From NCBI GenBank assembly GCA_004802705.1, contig SGPL01000599.1:1-19554 (forward strand): DNA of 19,554 nt. The letters are read 5' to 3'. Source of the stretch: Bondarzewia mesenterica (lineage: Eukaryota; Basidiomycota; Agaricomycetes; Russulales; Bondarzewiaceae). The notes beneath the pieces were generated by a model that saw nothing but the letters and a program-made list of their open reading frames with translations, did not search any database and was not told where the DNA came from. The position numbers were made by a program, and so were the translations under genes. Below are positions 11,700-19,554 of this stretch, in pieces; positions within the stretch are counted from its first letter, which is position 1; every line of letters begins with the position of its first letter.

Positions 11700-13516
11700 A
11701 GACCTTTCATCAAATCCAATGACGACTGATCATTCTCGTCATGTTCCCCTGCAGTACCACACTGTGTGAAGGAGAACATTACTCATAGGGGTTGCAATGT
11801 GAGCCCGCTCGGTGACGATCTCAAATGGGAGAACACATACGAAATGAGACACAAAAGGCACACAGTTGAGTTGGCTCGACGTCGGGGAGTACTGAGAATC
11901 ATTGATCTTAGCCGATAGCGTTACGATAACCGGAAAATGACACCCACCAATACGGCGTCATTTACCTTGCGTACTCTGGTGACAGTCACGAGGAATTGAG
12001 TAGAGTTAATGGGGCATCCTGTAGATCTCGAAATGAGACAGGATGCGATAATTGCCAGAGACCTTCAGCTTACATTCTGGGATTGGAATTTATAAAACCA
12101 TTTGTCAACTCATGTTACCTGATCATGATGAATTGCAGTTGACCATCAGAGACGATTTTCGAGCCACTTAAGATTACTGTAATGCACCATTGATGAAAAA
12201 CAACAATCCATGAGAGATTTAAGTTCTACGCACATATGTTCTTCACATCAATCGATATCCCGGGTGTAAAAAGACCGCGAAACCATTGCAAAGTATGCAG
12301 TCGGACCATGTTGGGACCATGATTCAGTAGTGAAAAACAAAAATTTTCACATCTTTGTAAATGAGCGACCACTGCTCCACATCCCCATCCGGTGTGATAT
12401 CAGGGGTCAGCGTGATAAAAGAAAAGAAAGGCAAGCTTCAGTGCCCTGCAGGCTGTTCAGGCTACAAGTTGTATGGATACAGACGCTCCATGTGAGATTT
12501 GCTGTCGGTTTCGACATAAGGCTGCATGGAACACGAGGGCATCCGCGGGTCCTTTCCAAATACGACCATCCCAAGTGAACACCATTTCACAATCCGCACC
12601 GGATAATCGTGATGCGTCGACGCGAGTGGGTGATTGTGGGCCGGTTTTAAAACAGCCTGTAATCCGCTATCCACGAACCTCGAGAGAGCAACGGAGCTTC
12701 CTTGCTTTCGGATAAAGTTTTGAATTCATTCAGCCCTTCTATCAAAATGGGTGAAAAGAGCGATCGTGCGGCAACGGAGTCTTTCAACCTTAGCAATTGT
12801 GGGTCAGGAACCTGCGCACGAAACGGTTCAAGTGAACTAACGTACCGTGTCCTCGACCGCAGAGAAGACACCGGGTAATGTAGATCCAGATCACCTGAGT
12901 ATACAAGATACCATGCACATGTTATTAGACTCGGATGGCGTGCATCTGTAAACCTAAACATACTCTGGTAGCACTCTGTAGTAGTCAGGAGAAGGTTAGG
13001 TTTACAGATGTGCATCGAGCCCCTACTATGCAGAGCAGACACGTGAGAGAAATTTGAGCGTTTGACAGTCAAATGCCATTGGAAGTTCTTTCACTGGATT
13101 GACGCAAAACATACAAGTTTTGTTCATGAGAAGCGAGAAGACTTGAGGCCGGCAAGTTTGACAGGCTGACGGAACCGTGCGAAGCGGCATTCCCAGGTTG
13201 TTGCATCCTGAGAAACCTGCCGCCGTAAAAGCAGATGTATGCGCTTGCTGGCGATGGTCGTAAAATCCAGATGCTATCAAGCAATTATGTCTCAAAAAGC
13301 AACACCAAGAGGGCGCACCCACATCACCGTGATGAATTGTCTTGCGCCAGCAGATTTTCTTGCCTTTTATATGCTCTATATGTTCAGCATCTCCGTGAGC
13401 CTGTCGATATTGGGGTAAGATGGATCATCGTGATTGTTGTCGAAGCTTGAAGTTTGAAGATGTGAGAAGGCAAGAAATGACGATCAGGCCAGATGGTGCC
13501 CACACTAACCAACGGA
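11700..13516. other. Long gene-free region upstream of the peroxidase
   Basis: About 1.8 kb with no recognisable exon on either strand; the open frames are short and without motifs. It presumably contains upstream regulatory sequence of the peroxidase. The only clear structure is the spaced inverted repeat at 12941-13014. Confidence 0.5.
12941..13014. repeat. Spaced inverted repeat, 14-bp perfect arms
   Basis: ATCTGTAAACCTAA at 12944-12957 is exactly reverse-complementary to TTAGGTTTACAGAT at 12996-13009, with 38 bp between. Outside the perfect core the match continues imperfectly (TGC before the left arm, GTGCA after the right arm). It could be the remains of a small hairpin-type mobile element or a structured non-coding segment. 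I did not see flanking target-site duplications. Confidence 0.7.
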
Positions 13517-14373
13517 CGCACCAGCGCCGTTCAATCGCCATCCACCTCATTAATTTCCTTTAGCTAAAGGCGTTCATGAAATCGCGAGCGCAGTCAATCC
13601 CACATCCGTGATACCAAATGATGAGTGGTCGAGGTGGGGAGTGCGTAACGAGGCTAGCTGCCTGAAAGAATCAACGAACCGATACCGCTCACCTCCGTTA
13701 ACAACTCTCCTCTCTTCCAGCTGGCAATGCCTCTACCTCAAACCCGACCTGACCTCCCTTCACTCCCCTTTCCACATTCCTCGACTACTCCAAGAACCCT
13801 TCATTCAAGAAACCGCCGGCCGTGCCCTGCCCACCTTCCCCAAAGCCTCTGTCAGCCCCATCCCGCATCTCACAACAAGATACGCGACCGCTACCGTTGG
13901 CGACCTTGAAATGCTGCTAGCAGTGCACCATCACCTTACCGCCCTAAGACGCTGCTGCGTCGATGGCCTCGCTCACTCTCACGATAGCTGAGGCGATGGA
14001 AGACGTGGGGCTATCCGAAAGCGGGAGCCGGTGTAATTTACAGACGCGACGGTGGCCATTAACGACGCACCGATGCTCAGGATGTGAGTGATGCCGTGCT
14101 GGGCCTGGTCGCACTGCACGGGCCTAGACAGAAAAATGGCACGTAGATCAGCACATTACTGTCCCTTCTGTTCTACTGTCCGCCAGATCTTTCCTCATTT
14201 TCGACAGGATCTACGGACATACACTCAGTGCTCACTGGGCTCGAGGTTGCATGAGATAATAAGCCTGTCAAGTGATAAGTTGAAATGGTTTGTGGAAGTC
14301 CAGACGAGTGCGCGAGACAAACGACTGCATGAACGGGACTTATACCGCAAGACGGCGGATACGAAGATAAGGC
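13517..14373. repeat. Segmental duplication, copy A
   Basis: This stretch is similar along nearly its whole length, with scattered substitutions and small indels, to 16935-17809 in the same orientation. A nearly identical block is seen at about 13563-13690 versus 16982-17110. The duplicated unit carries a dead dual-specificity phosphatase gene plus both flanks. Homology stops near 14373, and 13 bp later sequence from the peroxidase 3' end begins. Confidence 0.88.
13770..14200 (-). pseudogene. Dual-specificity phosphatase pseudogene, copy A
   Basis: On the minus strand the remains read as a small dual-specificity protein phosphatase. There is a degraded YVPF-LG start, then GITHILSI at an exon end followed by a GT intron, and a second exon with SSIAS-IVRVSEAIDAAAS, then GGKVMVHC, then ISRSPTVAVAYLVVRCGMGLTEALGKV in another frame. 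The active-site signature HC-x5-R of this family is therefore split by an indel just after the Cys. Other lesions are a deletion of about 13 bp in exon 1 (compared with copy B), an in-frame TAG at 13944-13946 before GGKV, and a frameshift giving TGA at 13805-13807. It cannot make a working enzyme. The last two lesions are shared with copy B. Confidence 0.78.
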
Positions 14374-14386
14374 AGAATGGGAGTAT

Positions 14387-14713
14387 TCTCCACCCATGAA
14401 CGGAGCGAAGGCAGCAAATGAAAAGAGGACTTTAGGAAAGGAGGACTACCCGAAAAACAGGTCAATAAAAGGTAAACCCGTAACAAGGAAGCGTACTGTA
14501 CGAACACTGGAGCAACGGAAGTAGCCGGACCTGGAGAAAAAAGCATAACATGATCGATCTTCACGGCAACCTAAACGTTACGGAGGGTATTGTCGGCAGC
14601 GAGCAATTTGACAGCCTTCGGAACAGGAATAATTTCCAGCAATCAGCCAAAGCATCGCTTCAAACTGTATAAAGAGTTTATAAATGGTTCGATCAATTTC
14701 AACAGAGAGGAGA
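14387..14713 (-). pseudogene. Truncated peroxidase 3'-end relic
   Basis: This segment matches the end of the peroxidase locus at 9405-9552 and 9684-9865 in the same orientation. It contains the equivalent of intron 13, exon 14 (IIPVPKAVKL-like) and exon 16 (GPATSVAPVFV), plus about 150 bp of the 3' flank. The stretch matching 9553-9683, which includes the penultimate exon with CRATPFPRLATAPG, is deleted. Exon 14 has lost bases and carries a TAG. No 5' part of a peroxidase is found beside it, so it is a fragment copied after the parent gene existed. It directly follows duplication copy A. Confidence 0.85.
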
Positions 14714-14947
14714 TGATACTGTACTCACCAGGTGTCAGGCAATGTCCCTTGTCCCTCAAGGCTCTTTGCCATTGCCTATTCAATAATATGTCCCCTGTTC
14801 CCGGGGTCTCATTGCCTTATGCCTTCACGAGGCTCACCTTTCAATCGTGATTGAAGTTGCCTTGCGTCGATGCGTATTTTATGGAAACATGCAAAGCTTG
14901 TTCTCTGTGTACCCGTTGAAAGCCTTGGCAGCTCGATTAGAAAATAT

Positions 14948-16405
14948 TCATAGTTGACTTGATGCATTCGGAGACGCAGACATCTCCAATATCCACCGTA
15001 TTCCATCCCTGAAATCCTTCTCGAACTGCTTAGATGCGGAGAGTGTCGGGAAGATCCACTCGAATGCGTGCGGGACTCCTGGATATCTGTAAACGAAATA
15101 TGATGAAATCCACCATGACAAGTACATGAGGCGATCGACTCACATATGTAGCTTGGTCTTGACGCCTGCGGCCTTCAGTGTCTTTTCATAAAGGATACCC
15201 TCGTCACGAAGTGGATCCATTCCAGCCACTTGCATACAAAGAGGTGGCAAGCCCGCATGCGTCGTGGCTAGTAGGGGAGAGAAATCGGTATCCGTAGGGA
15301 CAACCTTCGTCAACTCTGCAAGCAGGTAGTTAGTAAAATAAAAGTGCTCGCGTGAATTCGGTGTATACCATAGTAGGAACGGAATGATTTTCCAAAGAGC
15401 ACCGGGCCTTCCCAAAATTCTTCAACAGATTTGAGGCTATTCTTGTATCTGTTCGAATTAATTTATATCAATAATAATTCGCCAGGATTCCGTCAAATTA
15501 TTCATGCCTATCTGGATACGCGTCTGCATGAATGGTGACCGGACAGTGGAGGATTTGTCCCGTGAGCGGCCGCGATTTGAAGAAAGGATCGTCTCGTGCA
15601 CGTAGGGCCATTACCGCTGCGAGGTTTCCACCTGCAGAAAGACCAGACACGATGAATCCTTTCGACAGGTCTGCCGAGATTAAGGCGTTGTTGTTAGCAG
15701 CCTAAAAAAAAAAAAATTATTCGATCAAGCACTGGCCAAAGACGGAAAGCGCGCACCCATTTGAGGCCAGCGTAGCAGTCGTTAACGCCTATCGGGAACG
15801 TGTATTCGGGAGCAAGTCTTCGAGGGGAAAGAAGAAGGTCCGATCAGACTGACCTGTCTAAGCGGGAGCGGTGTCAAATAGTTTGGCCCACCTATAGTCC
15901 ACATTTACGATTACAATCTGCAGTTCCACGCAAATGTGCCTGAGGATGTAGTCGTCCATGAGGGCAAAGCCAGAGATCCATGCTATCAAAAAGATTGAGA
16001 CTGGTGGGAAATCGATATCAAATGGATTCTGGAATCGCCTCACCTCCGCCATGATACCAGACGAGCAGAGGGAACGTCCTGTCCTGACCACCAGAACTGG
16101 TAGAAGTAGGAATGAGACAGCGTACGAAGATCTTTTCGTCGCCTTCAACAGGAATATGGTGGTCCTCAATCCGATACGCAGATTCTGTGAAAAGGAAAAC
16201 GATGAGAGAGAAAAACAATGTACGCACTAGTCGACCTACCTGCGGGCAAAGTTGGTCCGAAATGGGCCTCTACTGTTACTGCATATCCGTTCTTGAAGAG
16301 CTCCCGCGCAGCTGTCGGATCAGTTGGTATTACTAGCGACTTTTCACTCTCCGGAAGGGCTGCGAATTCGGGGCATTCAGTGCCGAGAGGTCCACGGTCA
16401 GTCAT
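14948..16405 (-). CDS. Alpha/beta hydrolase, HSL-type carboxylesterase (347 aa)
   Basis: Predicted cytosolic esterase of the hormone-sensitive-lipase family, hydrolysing short acyl or aryl esters; the natural substrate is unknown. Eight exons (16405-16240, 16184-16044, 15982-15892, 15817-15757, 15701-15508, 15448-15369, 15315-15144, 15086-14948) join in frame to 1044 nt, 347 residues and a TGA stop. The oxyanion-hole motif is HGGAW (100-104), where many relatives have HGGGW or HGGGF. YRLAPEYTFP follows at 132-141. The nucleophile elbow is GLSAG with Ser175, the acid is Asp278 in GMDPLRDEG and the base His308 in PGVPHAFEW, so the triad is complete. No signal peptide is visible. Intron 5 appears to start with GC (AG|GCATGA) rather than GT; the flanking frame only works with this junction. 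The gene is intact although it lies between two duplicated blocks full of dead genes. Confidence 0.9.
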
Positions 16406-16934
16406 GGTGAGTGTGGTGGTATCAAGCGAGGCCGTGCGCTAGAGTATTACTCCGGTAGATGGTGCAAGAGTGTCTGAGGCAGTGGCATCTGCGAGTTTAA
16501 GTAGTACTGTCAGGATTACATACTTTAAGAGGCTGCATCGAAAGCAGATATACGACTTACCGATACATGTCGTTCGGAATGACCAGCTGGCCGTTAGTTT
16601 CATGCATGTCATATTACAATCCCGTCAAATGCATCACGAGTCTGATGCGATTCCCTCAACAGAAGCGATTGTAAGGGTTTCGGATGGACTTTGAGAGCGC
16701 CTGCTGGAGCAAGTGAAACTTCCATTGAATGCTGAGACAAAAAAAAAAAGGGCAGATCCAAGGCCACATGCGAAGTACTGCTCCAACTTCCAAGTGAGTA
16801 TTGGCCGCATCGTGAAGTTTGATTGACCACAGAGTCGAAAAAGGCGATTACAATCGTCCTTCTAAGTACATGCAGGGCTCTCCCGCAGAGGGCATCTGGG
16901 GGGCTGGATCGCTGACCGGATGATACGCTTACTA
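16406..16934. other. Upstream flank of the esterase, no gene seen
   Basis: This 530-bp stretch lies between the esterase start and duplication copy B. I see no exon or clear TATA box. A run of about twelve A residues lies at 16739-16749. It should contain the esterase promoter, which reads toward lower coordinates. Confidence 0.45.
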
Positions 16935-17809
16935 CGCACCAGTGCCGATCAATCGCCATCCACCTCATACACGTAAGTCGTTTAGCCAAAGGCGTTCATG
17001 ATATCGCGAGCGCAGCCAATCCCACATCTGTGATACCGAATGATGAGTGGCCGTGGTGGGGAGTGCGTAACGAGGCTAGCTGCCTGAAAGAATCAACGAA
17101 TTAATGCCGCTCACCGTTACTAACTCTCTTCTCTTCTAACGGGCAACACCTCTATCTCTTTGAACCCATCCTGATCGCCCTTCACTGCCCTTTCCCCTTT
17201 CCACATTCCTCAACTGCTCCAAGAACCCTCTATTCAAGAATCCGCCGGCCGTGCCCTGACCACCCTTCCCAAAGCCTCTTTCAAACCCATCCCACGCCTC
17301 GCAACCGAATGCACGACCAGTGCCGTTGGCGACCTTGAAACGGCCGCCAGCACCTTACCGCCCTAAGACGCTGCTGAGTCGATGGCTTCGCTCCCTCTCA
17401 CGGTAACGCAAGCGATGGAGGACGTGAGGCTATCCAAAAGTGAGAGCCGGTGCAATTTACAGACGCGACGGTGGTCATTGGTTTGGCGACTCACCGAATG
17501 CTCAGAATGTGAGTGATACCGTTCGCGACGAGCGTGCTGGGCCCAGCCGCATTGAGCGTGCCTAGATAGAGGAATGGCACATAGATCAGCACTTTGCTGT
17601 CGATTTTGTTCTGTTGTCCTTGCGAGATCTTTTTCATCTTCAACATGGTCTACGGACGCACTCAGTGCTCGCTGGGTTCGAGTTTGCATAAGATAATGAG
17701 CCTGTCAAGCACCAGTGATAGATTGAAGTGATTTGTGGGAGTCCAGATGGGTGCGCTCGACAAAAGACTGCATGAACGGGACTTACGACGGCTGATACGA
17801 AGACAAGGA
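16935..17809. repeat. Segmental duplication, copy B
   Basis: Second copy of the unit described at 13517-14373, in direct orientation, about 3.4 kb away, with the esterase between. Copy B keeps about 13 bp of phosphatase exon 1 that copy A lost, but has itself lost the active-site codons. On its right side the homology ends near 17809 and unrelated sequence follows. Confidence 0.88.
17205..17646 (-). pseudogene. Dual-specificity phosphatase pseudogene, copy B
   Basis: The better preserved first exon (17646-17495) reads ATG, a polar lead, then LIYVPFLYLGTLNAAGPSTL and GITHILSI, the standard start of a small dual-specificity phosphatase domain, and ends at a GT donor. Exon 2 continues with SSIACVTVRGSEAIDSAAS, an in-frame TAG (17363-17365), GGKVL, then directly AVSRSPTAL. 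About a dozen bases encoding the catalytic His-Cys part of the signature are deleted. Further on, EALGRVVRARPA is followed by a TGA (17234-17236), and NRGFLEQLRNVE continues in the next frame. With the catalytic Cys gone it is certainly inactive. No intact parent gene is in the window. The domain call rests on motif order that I recognise, not on a search. Confidence 0.8.
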
Positions 17810-17940
17810 ATCGGAGACGACAGCAGCAAGAGGACTCGGAACGTCCACGTGACACATTTGATGAGGACGATGCGGGTGTAAAACAGGCAGATCTTAAGAA
17901 ATCATTCAAGCCACCGGTCAGCGCACGTCCTATGCAACTC

Positions 17941-18350
17941 TCAGTTGCATCGCGGCATGGTCTGCCGGTCCTCTCCCAGTGATGTCGGGTGTTCAACGCG
18001 CTTGGCCGTGATGTTGCGTTTCGTTTCATGATGTTTGAGCACCGCAGCGGCTCCCCGTTCAAGGGTGGCGACAACGCTGTCACCATCCAGCTCCACAAAT
18101 CGAGCAAGGATTTGACGGGGGAGAGGGCTCAACGACCCAAGGACGTTTCGAATTGAAGAGGTGAGTTGGCATTGACCAGCGTTTGAAGCACCATCCGTAT
18201 CTCATCGAAGCGCGCTGTCAGGTTTTTTGGTACTATCATCACATTTCTGATACTTGGGTTCTGAAATTGGGAAGCATGGACCATTCCGTACCACTTCCCT
18301 AACATTACATGACGATGTAAACACTGCCGGGGAGTCAAAGGCAGACCCAC
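17941..18350 (-). pseudogene. Unrecognised coding remnant, probably frameshifted
   Basis: Two consecutive open frames on the minus strand look like one protein broken by a single base. The upstream frame (from 18350) carries NVMIVPKNLTARFDEIRMVL and QTLVNANSPLQ. Near 18149 a one-base change of frame leads into RNVLGSLSPLPRQILARFVE, then LDGDSVVATLERG and AAAVLKHHETK, ending at TGA (17941). The amino-acid texture (amphipathic helices, charged and hydrophobic residues alternating) looks genuine, but I do not recognise the family. It is outside the duplicated block. It could also be a gene with a sequencing error here, or an unusual exon structure. Confidence 0.35.
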
Positions 18351-19361
18351 ATTGATGATTGGAATGTGGTAACGGCGGCGCGCAGCACTCCACTCGATGG
18401 AATAAGACCTTCATCGCTTCCGTAACGTCAGCGCCGGCCCCCGGGGAGTTCGAGGAAGACACGGCAAAGAAGAAGAGCATGCAGGTTCATGTCGCTTCGG
18501 CTCGCTTCGGTCTAATGTGAAGAAGGCCGGCGCTATCACAATGGCCGTTCTAACACATCAACTAGTATCGGCGGAGACGGAGCAGGTGGTTGAGCTTAAG
18601 TGACCTTGGTGCGTCAATCGCCCTTTTACATGCTTTTGAGGTCAGGACTACTTAGCAAGGGCCATCCGTGCTCCTTGTCGCAATACCATCTGTAGAAGGT
18701 TTCGTTGGAGTTATTTGTTATCGAAGCCTGTCGTTCGTCCCATCATCGGCCCTCCACGTCTCACTGGAAAGTCACCACTAATTAATACGTCATATTCCTC
18801 CTGGGCCGCATCTTGTTCGAACGCTGAAGCGTTCCCTGGCGGGGACGATGATAACTAAAGGAGAGGGGATGCCTGATACGGACCAATAATATTCTGATGA
18901 AACCGCCTTAATTTCCAGCCCCGTGATAACACTGGCTTGTCCTATGACATCCTTCACGAATGCTGTGAAAGCTTGATCGCCGGCCGAACTACTCTAATGA
19001 ACAATTGTGGGGTTGTCAATCCCCCATAGCTCGTAGCGGAACATGGTCTCCGCCTGCCACAAGTTCGAGTGGGATTGAAGGTGCCGAGTTCAGCTGTTAT
19101 GCACGTTATCAGACTTGTCTTCAGGTTCGACTCTGTTTGCCGTTCTTTTCATCCGCCATGGCACAACACGAGTTTGCCCTAGACGACGACATGTGCTAAT
19201 TGATTATATATATAGCTTGATTGGCAGTCGCTCGCGTTCTCAAGATCTCAATCCGGTTATGCACACGATCTAGTATGGCCGTGAAACGTATTAATATCCA
19301 TGGCAGCTGTAGATGCAACTCAAGCCCCTCTGCCCCGTTCGCACTCTGCTGTCACTGAACA
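18351..19361. other. No gene recognised; 5' flank of the P450 gene
   Basis: About 1 kb with only short, motif-free open frames. A TATATATATA run at 19205-19214 and an AT-rich patch near 19289-19297 precede the P450 start and may belong to its promoter. I see no RNA gene. Confidence 0.45.
19205..19214 (+). promoter_or_regulatory. TATA-like run upstream of the P450 gene
   Basis: TATATATATA lies 148 bp before the P450 ATG, with ATTGG just after it (CCAAT on the other strand). The distance is longish for a core promoter, but a long leader or an intron-free 5' UTR would allow it. Confidence 0.35.
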
Positions 19362-19537
19362 ATGACTGGTATCACAATTCTGGATATTGTCTTTTTTGCC
19401 TTTGGGCTGTGGTTCGTGCGTCGTATTTTAGTACGACGGCGACTGGCTCTGCCTCCTCTGCCTCCTGGCCCGAAAGGGTTGCCTCTTGTAGGCAACGTCA
19501 TGGGTCTACCCAAGGAAAATCAATGGAAGACAGCTAC
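19362..19537 (+). CDS. Cytochrome P450, first exon only (runs off the window)
   Basis: The ATG at 19362 starts an N-terminal membrane anchor (ITILDIVFFAFGLWFVRRIL), a basic stop-transfer patch (RRRLAL) and the proline-rich hinge LPPLPPGPKGLPLVGNVMGL. This is the hallmark start of microsomal fungal P450s that insert in the endoplasmic reticulum and use NADPH-P450 reductase. Relatives in basidiomycetes, often labelled O-methylsterigmatocystin oxidoreductase-like, show the same opening and often have an intron shortly after it. The exon probably ends at 19537 before GTACGT, since the frame meets TGA six codons later. The I-helix, ExxR and haem-Cys regions lie outside the window, so family number and substrate cannot be given. 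Confidence 0.85.
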
Positions 19538-19554
19538 GTACGTCTGAGCATCGA

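Noticed and set aside
11534..12600. Metal-response or heat-shock elements expected in an MnP promoter
   Set aside because: A partial visual scan for TGCRCNC-type motifs found no convincing one; a proper motif search would be needed before claiming presence or absence.
17363..17689. 108-codon frame starting MQTRTQRALS on the minus strand
   Set aside because: It is the wrong frame across the phosphatase exon; the domain YVPFLYLG...GITHILSI lies in the neighbouring frame starting at 17646.
18490..18511. Short direct repeat CGCTTCGG twice
   Set aside because: Only eight bases, expected by chance in a region of this composition.
19110..19150. GGTTCGACTC resembling a tRNA T-loop
   Set aside because: No paired T-stem, acceptor stem or anticodon arm can be drawn around it.

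Overview
The window looks like nuclear DNA from a wood-decay basidiomycete, probably a white-rot agaricomycete close to the Polyporales. Genes are dense and on both strands, cut by many 45-80 bp GT-AG introns with very small exons. The inventory is typical of such fungi: a class II (manganese-type) peroxidase locus, a DAL5-like MFS transporter, an HSL-type alpha/beta hydrolase, a GlcNAc-kinase-like ASKHA protein and the first exon of a cytochrome P450. No bacterial operon structure, rRNA, tRNA or CRISPR was seen. One base (4077) is N, so this is draft sequence and single-base lesions need confirming.

Layout. 1-1487: no gene seen; TATA-like element near 1367. 1488-2752 (+): four-exon unrecognised protein of about 356 aa with a possible PD-(D/E)XK-like core. 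3179-4397 (-): N-acetylglucosamine kinase/BadF-like protein, convergent with the previous gene. 4705-5108 (-): weak unrecognised open frame. About 5110-6277: no gene seen. 6278-8957 (-): intact 20-exon anion:cation symporter-family transporter of about 514 aa. 9523-11533 (-): a short-type manganese peroxidase whose 16 exons can all be traced, but which carries a lost splice acceptor, a lost distal arginine and a lost stop, so it looks recently inactivated. 11534-13516: no gene; peroxidase promoter and one inverted repeat.

13517-17809 is a mosaic of duplicated debris around one intact gene. Two direct copies (13517-14373 and 16935-17809) of a dead dual-specificity phosphatase gene flank an intact esterase (14948-16405, -). 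Next to the first copy lies a truncated second copy of the peroxidase 3' end (14387-14713). Both phosphatase copies share the same in-frame stop and the same frameshift, so the source was probably dead before it was duplicated. 17941-18350 (-) holds two overlapping frames that look like one unrecognised exon broken by a single-base shift. 19362 onward (+) is the start of a cytochrome P450 running off the window.

The genes do not form an obvious co-regulated pathway. Secreted lignin oxidation (peroxidase), uptake (transporter), ester hydrolysis and P450 oxidation fit a saprotroph's use of plant material, but any joint role is inference. The most notable content is the peroxidase inactivation and the peroxidase/phosphatase pseudogene mosaic, not a new biochemical system.
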